Assembly: GCA_900312665.1 (NCBI GenBank)
Contig: ONZQ02000001.1
Coordinates: 2,395,248-2,459,247 of the forward strand
Direction: 5' to 3'
DNA from: Cephalotrichum gorgonifer
Taxonomy: Eukaryota; Ascomycota; Sordariomycetes; Microascales; Microascaceae
Length of the DNA: 64,000 nucleotides
Below the pieces are notes generated by a model. The model did no database searches. It saw only the letters and a list, made by a program, of their open reading frames with translations, and was not told the origin of the DNA. A program made the translations under genes and the position numbers. The stretch's first letter is position 1, and each line of letters starts with the position of its first letter. Below are positions 21,931 through 32,756 of this stretch, piece after piece.

Positions 21931-23046
21931 TTTCGATCTTGTGACGGGTAGGAGAGTTGATTGTTTTTGGAGGGAGGTTTAAGAAAAAGTTGGGTTTTTG
22001 TCTGATAGACTATGGTATACGGTAAAGGAAGGCGGTTCTTTAAAGATGTATGAGTAGAGGTGTAAGACGAAGGAAATATTTAGCCAGTATTAATGTTGGT
22101 ATGGCGTATTATACGGCACCCAGCGCGAGATGCCGAGGTTCGAGGCGTGCAATAAGCTCGGGAATGGGAGCTTGGTCGTACGTAGCAGTGGTCTAGTTAG
22201 TGCCATGTCTGGGGTTGTGAGCGAGTGGGGAACGGCTAGCAGGCCCGGTAGATTTGGTGCGGAACCGTGTGAGGTCGGCAGCTGGAAGACACCATTGCAG
22301 AGGGAGGGAAGGGAGCCTCGACGTTTCCGTCACGGCCCCAATTGAGGATTCATCGCGACACAAGATGCACCAGAGCTTCATACAAAGCCCTATGAGAAAT
22401 GGAAGATATCACTGTCGAGCCACTCTGCGCTCTACCATCAGTCCACGGTGTCAGTCTACCGAGTATGAGGTGTGGGATACCCCAGATCGCAAATGATGAC
22501 TAATCGATGGGGGGGTGGGGGCGCCCAATACCCAGCAGCATCAGCATTGGAGGTACCTCGCTGTATTGGACCCCAGGAGTGGGATACCCCGGATCGCAGT
22601 TGGTGATGACTAATCGATGGGTTAGAACGCAACATGCCGCCGTCAAACACCAAACTGTGCCAGCAGATTCCCAGTTTGGCCATTGGCTTGCATTTGTAGA
22701 CATAGCTTCACACATGTCGCTGCGGCTGCCAACCCCGACCGCCTTCCTTCGGGAAGGAGCCAGGGGTAAGCATCGGCGAATGCGTCACACGCGGGCGGTT
22801 TGAAGCGGCATTACATCATCACAACTACGCAAACCGCCGTGCTCCGTTGGAAACAACGTATCGCTCTTGCCCAAGCCCCCTGATAATAATCGCTATCTCC
22901 ACAGCTAACCCCTCGCCGGGTACACTAGTACCATAGCGATATGATCCCCACCTTCCGCCCCATCACGAACCTCGACGCAGCCCACATCACCCTTTCTCTC
23001 TCACCTACCCACAAACACATCCGCATTGACCAGTGAAGCTATCACC
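21931..23046. other. Divergent intergenic region MaoC / cytidine deaminase
   Basis: This 1.1 kb gap has no supported gene. It contains a pair of imperfect direct repeats (22472-22510 and 22579-22620). The start-proximal 100 bases before 23047 are CT-rich. Confidence 0.5.
22472..22620. repeat. Two imperfect 39/42-base direct repeats, 107 bases apart
   Basis: Copy 1 is 22472-22510 and copy 2 is 22579-22620. Both begin with GTGGGATACCCC, continue with GATCGCA, and end with GATGACTAATCGATGG. They differ by one substitution after the first block and by a short insertion before GATGAC. The spacer between them is not repeated. Nothing links them to a known element. Confidence 0.8.
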
Positions 23047-23743
23047 ATGGACGGAATCAAGCTCTACGACGGCTCGGACCCCGCTGCCGTCGCCTCCGTA
23101 TGCGAGACGTACTCCATCAGCACCGAGGAGTTCGCCTCCCTCCGCGCCAAGACCGTAGCCGCGAAAGCGACGGCCTACTGCCCCTACAGCCAATTCCGCG
23201 TCGGCGCCGCCCTCCTCGCCGTCGACGAGTCCGCGGCGGGCGCCACGACCTGGGTGAGCGGCGCGAACGTCGAGAACGCCTCGTACCCTGTCGGCACCTG
23301 CGCCGAGAGGGTGGCGCTGGGAACGGCCGTCGTGTCCGGTATCAAGAAGTTCAGGGCCCTCGGTGTAGCGACGGACGTCTCCCCGCCGTCGAGCCCGTGC
23401 GGGATGTGCAGGCAGTTGTAAGTTTCTCTTTTCCTCGCGCGCAGGAGTGGATTCTATTCCTTTAGGCAAGGGGGTTTGTAAGTCGGTCCACAGTTTTGCT
23501 GAGTAGAGATGTGACCCTGCTCTGTTCGTCGTAGCATTCGCGAGTTTTGCGGCACTTCCATGCCGGTTTTCATGTTCGATAGAGACAACAACTTTGCCGT
23601 TTTGACGGTGATACAGGTACGCGAACCCTGCTCTCGGCCCTCGCGGGCCTGGTCATTGCTGACACCTGTAGCTCCTCCCCATGTCCTTTGGCCCGGATTC
23701 CTTGCCTAGCCCCGAGGAGCTCCTGGCGAACAGACCAACCTAG
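23047..23743 (+). CDS. CDD1: Cytidine deaminase
   Basis: The enzyme is a homotetrameric zinc enzyme converting cytidine and deoxycytidine to uridine and deoxyuridine in pyrimidine salvage. Exons 23047-23417, 23535-23616 and 23672-23743 give 174 residues. The motif AYCPYSQFRVGAALL opens the domain. The active site is NVENASYPVGTCAERVALG, with the Cys zinc ligand and the catalytic Glu of CAE. The second zinc motif PCGMCRQ, with two cysteines, lies at the end of exon 1. Exon 2 encodes FIREFC and exon 3 ends with LLPMSFGPDSL, the family's typical C-terminal motif. The start at 23047 is chosen because the domain follows directly; an in-frame TTG 21 bases upstream is not needed. All zinc ligands of the tetrameric type are present. 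Confidence 0.95.
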
Positions 23744-24749
23744 CTCCAGGACATGTTTTGTAAGGGTGGCAAGGCTGGTTGTGTCACCCAGGCTCCGAGA
23801 GAACTCACCGTTTTATGTTCAAGCGGGGAAGATGGGCTCTATGTAGGGCTCTGATGTGGATGGATGAATTGCTTGTTAAGCAAAGGCGGGTGTAATTGAC
23901 CAAATCCTTTTTCCCCGTCCCTGCCAGGTACAAGTCCGTGTGACCTTCGCTTGCCGGCTTTTTGCAAGCTAATCTTTACATGAGAAGGCAGGACAGGGTC
24001 CGGCGGTGGAAAGTGAACAGGGTCGCATGCCTGGTCCCTGGTCCTGCTAAATCTCAAGTGGTGAAGTCCTCCAGACACAAGTCATCGAAGGGGATTGCTC
24101 ATAATTCGGCGCTTGGATCACCCTGCGCTTCAGTGAGTGGAGCCCTGTGAACCAGATTCCAATTGGCTCATGGGAGTCTTTCTTCTAGAACGGTGACCCA
24201 GCTGGCGTTGAAGCACAAAAGCCAGGGCTAAGGCGGAGTATCCGACGGAGGTGCGGTACTCCTCCGAAGGCAAGGCTACTCGTAAAAGGAGGGTAAAAGT
24301 ATAGCCATAAGGCCCGAATCCCGGTGGGCCTACCTTTTTTAGGAACCAGGGTTTAGTAGATTCCTTGTACAAGTACTCGTAGGAAATCACATCAGGTGTA
24401 ACTCGTAAATATCGACTTGTATGGAACTACCTGTTACCTGGGAATCCAAGGATGATCGATGGGGGCTGCCGGCCAAGGCCTGACAGATGCATCCACCTGC
24501 CAAGAGTTTGTCTTCAATGATTCTGCCACCGGCCCTCAGAGTTCCCTACTTACACAAGTACAAGTGGACACTCCTCGTAATCCTCATGCCGGCCGGGTCA
24601 TCGTCCTGTGCCGCCGGGTCCAAAGGCAAAACTTGACTCTCACAGCTCAGACAAGTAGTGTATCAATTGTCAAGAGGCAACTCAACTGGTGAGACTGGAT
24701 GGAACACGTTCGGAAGCGCATGGTCGTGACAGGACAGACCAATTAGCGT

Positions 24750-24756
24750 TGACTCA
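24750..24756 (+). promoter_or_regulatory. TGACTCA box (Gcn4/CPC1 type)
   Basis: A perfect TGACTCA heptamer, the bZIP consensus of fungal cross-pathway control, 509 bases upstream of the HIS1 start codon. Confidence 0.55.
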
Positions 24757-25050
24757 TTCTTTTAACTTTCTCCATAGTATTTGTGTTGTTGTCCGGAGTT
24801 CGGGAGGGTCCCAATCTTGATTTCCCTTGTCGCTGTTAATGTATTTATTGGTATCCATTACATGTAGACAACGGGGAAGAATACCTTGAGCCCCTGTCTA
24901 AAACCTTGTGCATGGTGCTAGATGAAGACTTAGTGGGTGTCAAGGTGGGGGCGGGGTCAAATTGAGAATTCCTCGAGGTCCGAGATAGGACGCGCCCGAA
25001 GTCTGCCCAGCGAACCTTGATCCTGGTTGTCTTGCTTTCCACGTGGGCTG

Positions 25051-25057
25051 TGACTCT
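25051..25057 (+). promoter_or_regulatory. TGACTCT box
   Basis: A near-consensus CPC1/Gcn4 half-plus site, 208 bases upstream of the HIS1 start codon. Confidence 0.5.
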
Positions 25058-25109
25058 ACTAACACCGCTATCCGACCCAAGACACGACCGGGAATATAGT
25101 TATCCGCAT

Positions 25110-25116
25110 CGAGTCA
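25110..25116 (-). promoter_or_regulatory. TGACTCG box on the minus strand
   Basis: A third TGACTC core, in reverse orientation, about 150 bases upstream of the HIS1 start codon. Three cores near a histidine-pathway gene support amino-acid-starvation control. Confidence 0.5.
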
Positions 25117-25264
25117 CCCCAGCCAACCTCCCGAACATCAATTAGCTATTTGAGGACTGTGCCCGCAGACTATAACACCTTCGTTTGTGCTGCTTTGTGC
25201 CCAACATCATCGACGTCAACACCATCACCACCCTTGTTGGTTCTCAAATACCTATATCGCAAGA

Positions 25265-26565
25265 ATGGATCTTGTAAACCAGTACGCATACCTCAAAATA
25301 CACCCCATGTTACCTTAATCAGTCTTTCTATGCCACATCCCACCCCCAATGGCGCATGCCCCGCTAACACAGCCCCAGCCTAGAAGGCCGCCTCCTGTTC
25401 GCCATCCCAAAGAGTTGAGTCCACGCCCTCGCATGCGAACCCCGACGTCACCCTTCCTGGTGGAGATTCAGCTAACCAAAAACCCACATCTACAGAGGGA
25501 CGGCTGAACCAAGCGACGCTTAACCTCCTCGAGGGTGCCGACATCCAGTTCAGGCGCGAGAACCGCCTCGATATCGCCCTCGTCAAGAACCTCCCCATCG
25601 CCCTCATCTTCCTCCCGGCCGCGGATATCCCCACCTTCGTCGGCGAGGGCCAGGTCGACCTCGGAATCACCGGCTGGGACCAGGTCCAAGAGCACGATGC
25701 CCGTGTCAGGGCCTACAACCGCACGCGGCGGGCCTCGATCAGCGCGAACGGCGGCGATCCGCAGGCCGATATCAAGGCCGCGCAGAGCGAGGTCGTCCTG
25801 AAGCTCGACTTCGGCCACTGCAAGCTTCAGGTCCAGGCCCCGGTCAAGGGGCCGTACGCCACGGCCGCGGACCTGGTGGGCAAGACCATCGGCACGAGCT
25901 TCGTGGACCTGGCGGCCGAGCACTTCGGAAAGCTGGAGCTGGAACTCGACGGGGTGAAGGAGGGCGATAACTTCCCCATGCCGAGGAAGCTGCGGACCAA
26001 GATTATAGAGCTCAGCGGAAGTGTCGAGGCCGCATGCGCGTTGGGAGTCGCGGACGGCATCGTAGATCTAGTCGGTGCGTACTTCCTCCCCCATCGTCCT
26101 TTCGCCTCTCAAGCACGCTACTCACCACCCACTCCCTTTTTTTGACTCACTAATCTCGTCCCGAATTCCACCCGCACTAACGTCGTATAACTAGAATCCG
26201 GTGAGACCATGAGGGCCGCGGGCCTCCAGGCCATCGACACCGTCGTCGAGTCCGAGTCCGTCCTCATCAAGTCCAGCAAGCCCTCCAACCCGGCCCTCGT
26301 CAACCTTATCGCCTCCCGCATCAGCGGTGTCATCACCGCCAAGAAGTTCGTTCTCTGCCAGTACAACATCCAGAGGACCTCGGTCGCCGAGGCCGCGAAG
26401 ATCGCGCCGGGCAAGCGCTCGGCCACCATCACCGCCCTCGACGAGGAGGGCTGGGTCGCTGTGAGCGTCATGGTGGAGAAGAAGAGGATCGCCGTAGTGA
26501 TGGACGAGTTGGCTTCGATCGGTGCGCAGGATATCCTTGTCCTTGACATTAAGAACTCGAGGTAG
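25265..26565 (+). CDS. HIS1: ATP phosphoribosyltransferase (first step of histidine synthesis)
   Basis: The enzyme condenses ATP with PRPP to phosphoribosyl-ATP, the committed and histidine-inhibited step of the pathway. Exons 25265-25281, 25379-25413, 25496-26074 and 26195-26565 give 333 residues. The start MDLVNH and LEGRLLFAIPK come from two very short exons. The catalytic core then reads GRLNQATLNLLEGADIQF, VGEGQVDLGITGWDQV, and ACALGVADGIVDLVESGETM, which is the conserved family signature (G-V-A-D...D-L-V-x-S-G-x-T). The C-terminal regulatory ACT-like domain includes GKRSATITALDEEGWVAV and ends ASIGAQDILVLDIKNSR. The intron after exon 2 uses an unusual GTTGAG donor. All four exons join in frame. 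Confidence 0.95.
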
Positions 26566-27768
26566 AGGGTCGGTATGCCTCTATGACTGGTATTGCTACC
26601 CGAGTGGCACATGTATTCAGCTTCTCCAACGAGATTGCCGGAAGAGGAGTACGAACAAGGGGATGGATGCGTTATTGGCCAAACAGGTAGGCTTTAAGGA
26701 GTCAATGGGGTTCACGCTGCGGTTATTACGGACATGGGAGCTACTATAATACAAGCTGTCACTTGGCACACTACCATCTACCCTTCGCCACCCAGGGTAT
26801 GCTCTATCTACATCTCTACCACTTGTAGTATCCTGTAGTCCGAAGCACAACACGAGCGGCAGAGTTCTATCTACCACTGCTGTGAGACACATGTCTGCGC
26901 TTCCTCTTCGTGGCCTTGACCTCACCTGTGGTTGTGACAAAGGGGAGTTGGCAGTAAAGTCTTTCCCAAGAGCCATCCTTAGGTAGACATCTTATCCAGG
27001 TTATATCAAGATGTCTCTTCCCCTTGTAGAAAACTCCTGCTCTTCCTAGATTTTGATTTCCACCAGTGTATTCACCAGGTTGTGAGAATCCCTGTCTTTC
27101 ACGATCATCCCTGTTCTTCTACTTGCAATACTTGTTCCCCCTTTTTCTCAGTTTCTCCAGCTCCCAGGTGATCGGAACGACTGTCAGCGGCTGTTTGACG
27201 TAGATGAGCCACCATCTGTAGAGAAAGAAGAGTAATAATATTGACGACTAATCGACCCTGTTAAGTTTCCCTCCCACAAAATCATTTCTTTCTTCCCAGT
27301 TCCCTTGGCCTCATCCTTATCCTCCCAGCTCTCACCTCATCCCTTTCTTCCACCATCACCCTATCGTCCTCATCTTCCTACCACCTCAAATCAAACCCAG
27401 CTAGCAGTACATCATTGCACTATTTTCTTTCGCATATACGACCAGAAAACGATTTCCCCACTCGAAGGAATCTCTTCTTCGCTTCGTCTGCAATTCGAGT
27501 ATTGAGAACGCGGGCTCGTGTTGTCTAGAGGGCCTAGCAATCTGTCCAAAACCCTTAAGCTAACCAGCCCATGAGGGCTACGAGCTCCGGGGAAACAGCT
27601 ACAGCTCTCCATAAGGTATCTCCCCATGAAGTGTCGCGCTTTGTCCCCCTTCGATTATCCCTGGTGGCATTGGCTGACCGACTGCATCCCAAGGATACGG
27701 ACGATCTCGCCTGACGGCCCATTTCTATGCGCTGTCAACTCGCGTCGGGTATCTAAGAGCCGTTAGGT
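26566..27768. other. Intergenic region between HIS1 and the CxxC-rich gene
   Basis: I see no supported coding sequence in this 1.2 kb gap. It is pyrimidine-rich toward its right end, which would fit a leader of the next gene. Upstream non-coding exons are possible. Confidence 0.4.
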
Positions 27769-30700
27769 ATGATATCAAGGCCAAGCAATGGCGCAGATAT
27801 GTTTAGCTTACCAGAAAGCGCAAATATATCCCCTGATGCTCCATCAGCCACGAGGAACAGGGTAATCCAATGGCTCGTCCACGTAAAGTCCAAAGCCGAG
27901 ATGACGGCAGACTGTCAGCTTCCTTGGGAAGGCAAGTATCTCCATTATTTTTTGACTCTTTCCTTGTGCCCATTAAGAATAGGGTTTTGGAGCTTGGGGT
28001 TCTTTCTCTGGATCTTCACCACGTTGGAGAGACTTTCATCTCAAACCTGAGTCCACTTCCAGTTCATTTGTGACCTGTCCAAGCAAGGAAAGTGCACCAA
28101 CTTTCCACATGGGGAAAGAGCGAGGACCGGGTGCTCTATTCCACGTTGTGTTGCCTATCACCTCGCAAAGGGAAACCCCAGCCGCACTTCCTCTGAGTGC
28201 TGTGCACTTACCTTTTCGAACAACACTCCCCATATACCGAACTGTCACTGACTGGTTAACGTTCTCAAGAATCAACGGAGAGTTCGCCATCTCAACACCC
28301 GAACACAAGTCGTCATTGAAGCGACTCTGGAGGAAACTTACCCCTGAGATCAAGGGAAACCAGGGGAACCCCTCTCCCCAACGTCCTTCCGTCCTTCGCC
28401 ACGCGAGCGTCGTGCTATACCGAGATAAAGTGGGTGGGTGTGGTGCCACTTTCTGGAGACCAAATCTAGACTTTGAGTCACCGGTAGGCCTCTCACTACC
28501 AGAGGTGAAATGCCATCAGCTAGAAGATTACTTCTCAGAGCTAATCATTCTCATTAGGCGTGCAGCAGGCATCCCCAATACATAGCGGCTTTGGGTCGTT
28601 CTCAACGGCAACGCCCTTCTCACCAGAGAGTAAAGCCTCGACAAACCAGAGGCTTCCCCAACAACCTAAGTTCATGCGGCAAGAGGGACTGCTCTCATTG
28701 CGTTAGAGGGGGGGGTCAAATTCTTTCTTCTGGGCACTCGAAAACATACCCCATTGAGAGAGGCTCCCAAGGCGCTCCTATTGCCCAACGCGTCACCACC
28801 ACGGGGTTCTCGTCCAAAAACCAGGTCAACCATCCGAGTACTCCAGCCCTCATCAACCATCACAGATCGCATGGAGTAAGTCAGACTAATTCTGAACCGA
28901 TGGCGCCCTGGAGTCGAAAGAAGAGAAAGGAGGCGCCTCCTCCCCTGTTCCATCCCGAGGCGGCCCCGCGCTTTTCACAAATGGCTCCCGTCGTTTTCGC
29001 GACCTCCCAAGCGAGTCAGCTGCCCACAGGTTCGTTTCATGGCACAGCTAATCCAGGGTATTCTCCGGTCTATTATGTCCCAGGATTGGGTCATACTCCA
29101 ATTGTGAACTATCAGCAAAGCCATTTGCAGCACCAATTCCCGGTCCAAAGTCCGGTCCCCAAACATGACGGTTCAAGTGGCACAGACTCACCAACCCGCC
29201 TCGAGGAGCTTGAGACCATACAGGAGCGACTCAAGGAGCTGATTTCTCAGGAGAAGGGTATCACTCCTCCCTCCCTTGATAAGCAGCCTCGCCGACGCCT
29301 CCGTCGACAGGCCCAGAACCAGGAAAATCCGCCCGCACACCCGAGTGTTCGCGAAGTTACTGGAAAATCGCCCAGGTCCACGCTGAATGGTACCAGGCTG
29401 CATGTATGCTCTGATTGTGACTCTCTTCGGTCAGGGTGGTTCCAAAAACTCCATGCTTCCACCGAACGCCGCAACTTCTGTACTGATTGCCAGATCAAGC
29501 GGCTCAAGAAACATAAAGAGAACCCGACATTTCCAATCGAGCATTTCTGTTTCCAGTGTGGGCAAGCTCGAACAAAGCAATTTTTGAAGGCGAATCCAGA
29601 CGCCGAGAGCCGCGTCATAGCAAACCTTTGCGAGGAGTGCCTCCTTTATTCCAGGTCTCGGCAGTTCGTTCCGGAGACGAGTGTCGTTGGTTCTGATGAG
29701 GGCGATGAAGAAGTAAGTTATGCTACCACACACTTCTAATTCCGAGGAAAGGAATGCAGGGCTGACAGAGAGGGCGCAGTCGGTTGTGGCCTCGATATTA
29801 GGCCTCCAGCTTGGTCTCAATGGTGGAGCCAACGCTGGACTATTTGTCGACGACGACTTTCACTCTGATTCCACGGTAGTCGAGGGAGGCACATACCAAT
29901 GCTACCAGAAGCTTTTCGGGGCCAGTGAAAAGTCGTCCGGGGAAGCCAAAAAAGCTGAACCTAGCCATACGCCGAACTCCCACACGGTTGGAGAGAGTCG
30001 CCAGGAACCTGGCCGGACTTCATCCACATCGCAGGCACAGGCCTCAGCTGGCCAGGATCGACCGGGCCCTACGCCTTACATACGCGCCCCGCCTCCCAAG
30101 CCCTCGAATCGGCTCAAAAGGGGGAATACCGGAAAGTCTAGGAGTCCCAAACTTCAGCAAGGGAGTAGCGTTTCGGAAGACGAGTCCTCTAGTGGTAGAG
30201 AGGCCAGCTCCAGTTCCGATGACGGTGAAGACTATGACGGGTATAGGCTGTGTCGTCACTCTACAGACACTCGTTCGAACAGATTCTCTCGCGGAAAGAA
30301 CCACCGAGGTCGCCGAAGATCAGCTAAACCATACCTGGAAAAGCGTCATCACGGAAGTATGTGTCGACGTGCGCGGCTCAGGAAGGCTAGAGAAGATTCC
30401 TGTGTACGAGCGAGCCATGGTCACGGCCGACATCGCGGCCGTTCGCAGAGAAGAGGACTTTCGTCTTCTTCTGATAGTATCTCTGAGCATGGTTATGATT
30501 CGGATTCGGATTCGGATTCGGATCATGATGTACCATGCTCGAGATCGAGAAAACGCGCGAGCAAACATGGAGTGAGAAAGCGAGGGTATTTTGGCCATCC
30601 GTTCTCTCGGCGGTCCAGACCATCGAGAAAGTCTAACCGGCGAAGGGACGTGAGTAAAAGAGAGACTGATGAATCAACCGAAAGTTCCTCGGACTATGAC

Positions 30701-31991
30701 TCTTTCTCGGACTCGACTACAGACACTTTTGGCCCGAAGAAGAGGTGCTCTGGATTGAAGGGCAGAGCCATGGATACGGCTAGTGAGAGCTCGTCAACAG
30801 AGTATTTATCTGGAAAGCGTCAGGCACGACCCAGCCGCTGCTGCACGAGAGCCAGATCAACTTCACGCGTGCGGTTCAACCCGGAAGTCGAGGTGCAGAA
30901 GCCCCCCACCCCAGGGCCCAGTGGGGTGTCTGATGTGAAGTGCGAGAATTGCTCCATGAAGCCAAATGAGGTAAACATCCACGCATACACCGCCACGCTT
31001 GGACGTGAGGCACTGAGCACTCAAGACCATGGCCAACCTGGTCCAAGGGAGACTGATCCCAACGCCGGACGAGAGGCTGAGCGCCGAGCTCGTAGCCAGA
31101 AGGCTTATAGTACGATCTTCGGGACACCAACCCTAGGGGGTGGGTCAAGTAGATGGAAGGATTTCGCATCTCAGAGTGCTGGCCCGCAGAATGATGGTTC
31201 TTCGGGGCATGTCGGATCGGTGGGGTATGAAAACCGACAGCACAGCGGCCATCCGAGCAATCAATTTTTTGGCAGCTACCAAAATGGTGCTTCCCAGCCA
31301 AGCTTCGCCTATTCCGAAGAGCACGCTGGACCATACGGTCAGTATTCGGCTTCCGAATTCCAGACATACTGCGATGCCTCTTACCCCAATGTCGATTGGG
31401 AAGGAGATGGGGAGTATCTGGGGGTTGGAGGATATTCCTATGAGTCCTACTCACACCCACACCCACGCGGATATCAGAAGTATGATGCTACTTACAGCAA
31501 TCCTTCCTTGGCTTACGGTGTTAATCCGTCTGCGGCCACCTGGACCGAAGCTGAACTTCGCAACCGGCATGACGCTCGCCGGGCTAACTTCTCAACTTCC
31601 TTCTCGACCGCCCAGCCGGGCGCGTCTTCTTCCAGGAACCGAAGCGGCGTTCATGCCGGACCTGGTCAATCGTCCTCCTCCACTTAGCGGGAGAGGAGTA
31701 GAACGGAAAGCGGAGGTCAAGCCTCGCAGGGCAAGGAGGGTGACGCTCACAACGACTTTGTTTCACCACGTGGCGGGTAGGACCCGATTCCTATCCTTGA
31801 GGAGCTGGACGAAAGTGAGTCCAAGGGGCCTACATCCCCCTTACAGGAGCAGAAGTTGCTAGGTAAGTTACGCAAGAGGATGGGATTTCCCCTAACAAAG
31901 GAATCATTCATTTACTAATATGGCAACAGAGTGGTACAAGAAGGGGAGCAGCGATGAGTATCGGGTGGAGTTGGAGGAGGAGGTTGACTAG
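27769..31991 (+). CDS. Uncharacterised CxxC-rich nuclear-like protein, large, with in-frame stops near the 3' end
   Basis: The central exons are clear: one ends at 28504 (GTGAAA donor), the next is 28558-29712, and the next starts at 29780; both introns are phase 0. A first coding piece from 27769 (MISRPSNGADM) probably joins through a GC-AG-type intron near 27925, but that junction is not resolved. Residues from about 29402 on carry two CxxC pairs: CSDCDSLRSGWF with FCTDCQ, then FCFQCGQARTKQF with LCEECL. This is a likely double zinc-binding module. A long Arg/Ser-rich, low-complexity part follows, with a run of SD dipeptides, then a Tyr/Gly/Ser-rich segment. The longest frame stops at TAG 31685-31687. 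The same frame resumes as coding-like sequence to 31991, with a second TAG at 31778-31780. A final intron (31863-31929) leads to EWYKKGSSDEYRVEL and a stop. I do not recognise the family. Confidence 0.65.
30497..30523 (+). repeat. GATTCG hexamer tandem repeat (about 4.5 copies)
   Basis: In-frame hexanucleotide repeat that encodes alternating Ser-Asp within the Arg/Ser-rich part of the CxxC-rich protein. Copy number may vary between strains. Confidence 0.85.
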
Positions 31992-32756
31992 GGGGATAGG
32001 AAGGAGCGGTGGACATCGATACGGGGATAGAACGGAGGTCGGGGTAGTGCGTACTGTGATAAAAGCCGGAGGAAGGAAGTGGCGGTTGTTTTTGTCAAAG
32101 TGTAAGGAGGGATGCGTGTGGTTGCGTTGATGAGTCATGTGTGCCTATGTCGAGACTTCAGTGTCGTTGCGGAAGGAGGAAGGAGAAGGTGGTACGATGG
32201 GGAGGAAGGACCAGTGGTTGCTATCAAAAAAGGGGGGTACCTTGTGTGCCATGGAGGAGAATGGAACCGGTTTGTTGAGGGCTTGCGGATGAATGTTCTT
32301 CAGTGTTCCCTCAAATAGAAAAGATAAAAAAAATAAAAAAAACATTGATAATTGTGTAAGTCGTTGGTCTCGTGGTATTAGTGGTTTGCTCCTCATCGGA
32401 ATTGGATGATAACCCACAACGGCAATGTAACCAACTGTGGCCGTCCAACGAGGTGTTGCCGATAACAAAGGCACGGCCAGCTGTATCACTTGCCATCTTA
32501 TCGCGGAGGGTCAATGGAAGGCGCCACCCATCGCTTCGTAATATGTTTGGGTGTCATTCGTTCCCAGGGGGTGAGGGAGTTGCCGGGATATAAATACGGG
32601 GATCCTTTACCCTGGACTCTCACCACTATTGGCTTGTACAGAAAGACTTAACACGATTTCCTACACCATATTGAGTCTGTTCACGTCAGCCCCAGGCCAA
32701 ATCCACCTCAGACACTCACTGGGAGATAGGACTATTATTCTGACTTCTCATCCAAT
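31992..32756. other. Intergenic region
   Basis: No supported gene in this 765-base gap. A clear TATA box sits close to the right end and an A-rich AAAAAATAAAAA run lies near 32324-32343. Confidence 0.45.
32589..32596 (+). promoter_or_regulatory. TATA box (TATAAATA)
   Basis: A consensus TATA element 161 bases upstream of the start codon at 32757, on the same strand; one of the few clear TATA boxes in the window. Confidence 0.55.

Larger units (their letters stand above)
23744..25264. other. Intergenic region upstream of HIS1
   Basis: This 1.5 kb gap has no gene I can support. It holds three TGACTC-type boxes in its last 520 bases and several ACAAGTAC-type elements. Confidence 0.5.

Noticed and set aside
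31140..31862. A 240-residue ORF overlapping the end of the CxxC-rich gene
   Set aside because: Its frame gives unpatterned sequence, while the other frame keeps Tyr/Gly/Ser-rich composition and joins the last intron in phase.
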